Origin: an uncultured Prevotella sp. | Lineage (GTDB): Bacteria > Bacteroidota > Bacteroidia > Bacteroidales > Bacteroidaceae | DNA length: 5,854 bases | Reading direction: 5' to 3' | Assembly: GCA_938023885.1 (NCBI GenBank) | Contig: CALJCU010000049.1 | Coordinates: 1-5,854, forward strand | Part shown: positions 5,498-5,854 of the stretch, one piece after another | Layout: each line of letters begins with the position of its first letter | Numbering within the stretch: position 1 is the first letter of the stretch | Made by a program: the position numbers and the translations under genes | The notes under the pieces: model-generated | Told to the model about the DNA's origin: nothing | Databases searched by the model: none | The model's input: the letters and a program-made list of their open reading frames with translations, nothing else

Positions 5498-5854
5498 TTA
5501 CTTTAACCTTTGGTAATACCGCAACTTCCCGAGTTTCGCCTCCGGATGTAGCAGAATGATCATCTCGCGTAAGAGATAATCGGGCCGCCAGCTCACCTCC
5601 TCAAAGTAAGGCACTACCGAACAGTTGCACACATAGATCTGTCCGGTTTTCATAGCCTTCAGCACACTGTAGCCCTTGCATTCCTGCAACAGCGTCTGCC
5701 TGGTCAGGGGCTGCGGACCATTGTATTTCAGTGCCCACACGTCACTTTGTCCGGCCTTGGCGATGACTTGTTCCAGCGACAAAGGCAGACTGCCACTATG
5801 CCGGTCGTCGGCAAAGGCATAGCGTCCGTGAGCATCACGGATCAGCGCTGCTAT
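5498..5854 (-). CDS. ABC importer substrate-binding protein, C-terminal part
   Basis: Partial gene: 118 codons are visible, the N-terminus, signal peptide and first lobe lying beyond the right edge. The frame is continuous from the window end to a double stop (TAA then TAG at 5500-5495). The visible part fits the C-terminal lobe of the TroA/FepB-like class III binding fold. It has YAFADDRHSGSLPLSLEQVI, then SDVWALKYNGPQPLTRQTLL, where DVW and the aromatic after the strand are typical of the ligand-cleft region. It closes with YFEEVSWRPDYLLREMIILL followed by HPE, matching the family ending RPD-x-[LI]-L-x-[DE]-[ML]-x-x-[IL]-[LF]-HPE. It is probably a lipoprotein or periplasmic protein delivering an iron chelate or corrinoid to the permease encoded 29 bases downstream. 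Translation starts outside the window; the internal TTG at 5782 is not the true start. Confidence 0.85.
   Translation of the reverse strand: MAALIRDAHGRYAFADDRHSGSLPLSLEQVIAKAGQSDVWALKYNGPQPLTRQTLLQECKGYSVLKAMKTGQIYVCNCSVVPYFEEVSWRPDYLLREMIILLHPEAKLGKLRYYQRLK

Overview
The window looks like a chromosomal piece of a Bacteroidales bacterium, most probably Prevotella/Segatella-like. Three things point there. Promoters match the Bacteroidetes pattern TTG-N19/20-TAnnTTTG. Shine-Dalgarno sites are weak or absent. The protein families are typical of the group: ISAon1-type and DUF772-type transposases, a DUF4377 relic, and a FxVPExYFD membrane protein of the kind usually encoded beside ECF sigma factors. 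This is a judgement from motifs, not from a database search.

Layout. (1) 1-321, minus strand: the N-terminal 107 codons of a single-pass membrane protein that runs off the left edge. (2) 322-2090: a graveyard of broken genes. In order these are a decayed DUF772-type transposase (405-897, minus) with its promoter; a DUF4377-like lipoprotein remnant with an in-frame stop (930-1223, minus); a GC-rich helix-turn-helix gene fragment (1220-1513, plus); and an ISAon1-type insertion sequence relic (1494-2038, minus) with a 5-bp tandem duplication that breaks its first ORF. (3) 2081-2313: intergenic, with a promoter for the next operon. (4) 2314-4433, plus strand: an ATGA-coupled lutA-lutB pair for oxidation of L-lactate by the iron-sulfur Lut complex. 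(5) 4488-5854, minus strand: a FecCD/BtuC-type permease preceded by the C-terminal part of its substrate-binding protein, an iron-chelate or cobalamin-type ABC importer. It converges on lutB.

Function. LutA and LutB are iron-sulfur subunits, and the neighbouring importer probably takes up an iron chelate, heme or corrinoid. The link between the two is only plausible, since they are transcribed convergently. Neither operon is complete here: no lutC follows lutB, and no ATPase gene follows the permease.

I did not find a convincing new biological system. The most informative parts are the mosaic of relics, whose frame breaks can be traced to short-repeat slippage, and the two operons that each lack an expected partner.
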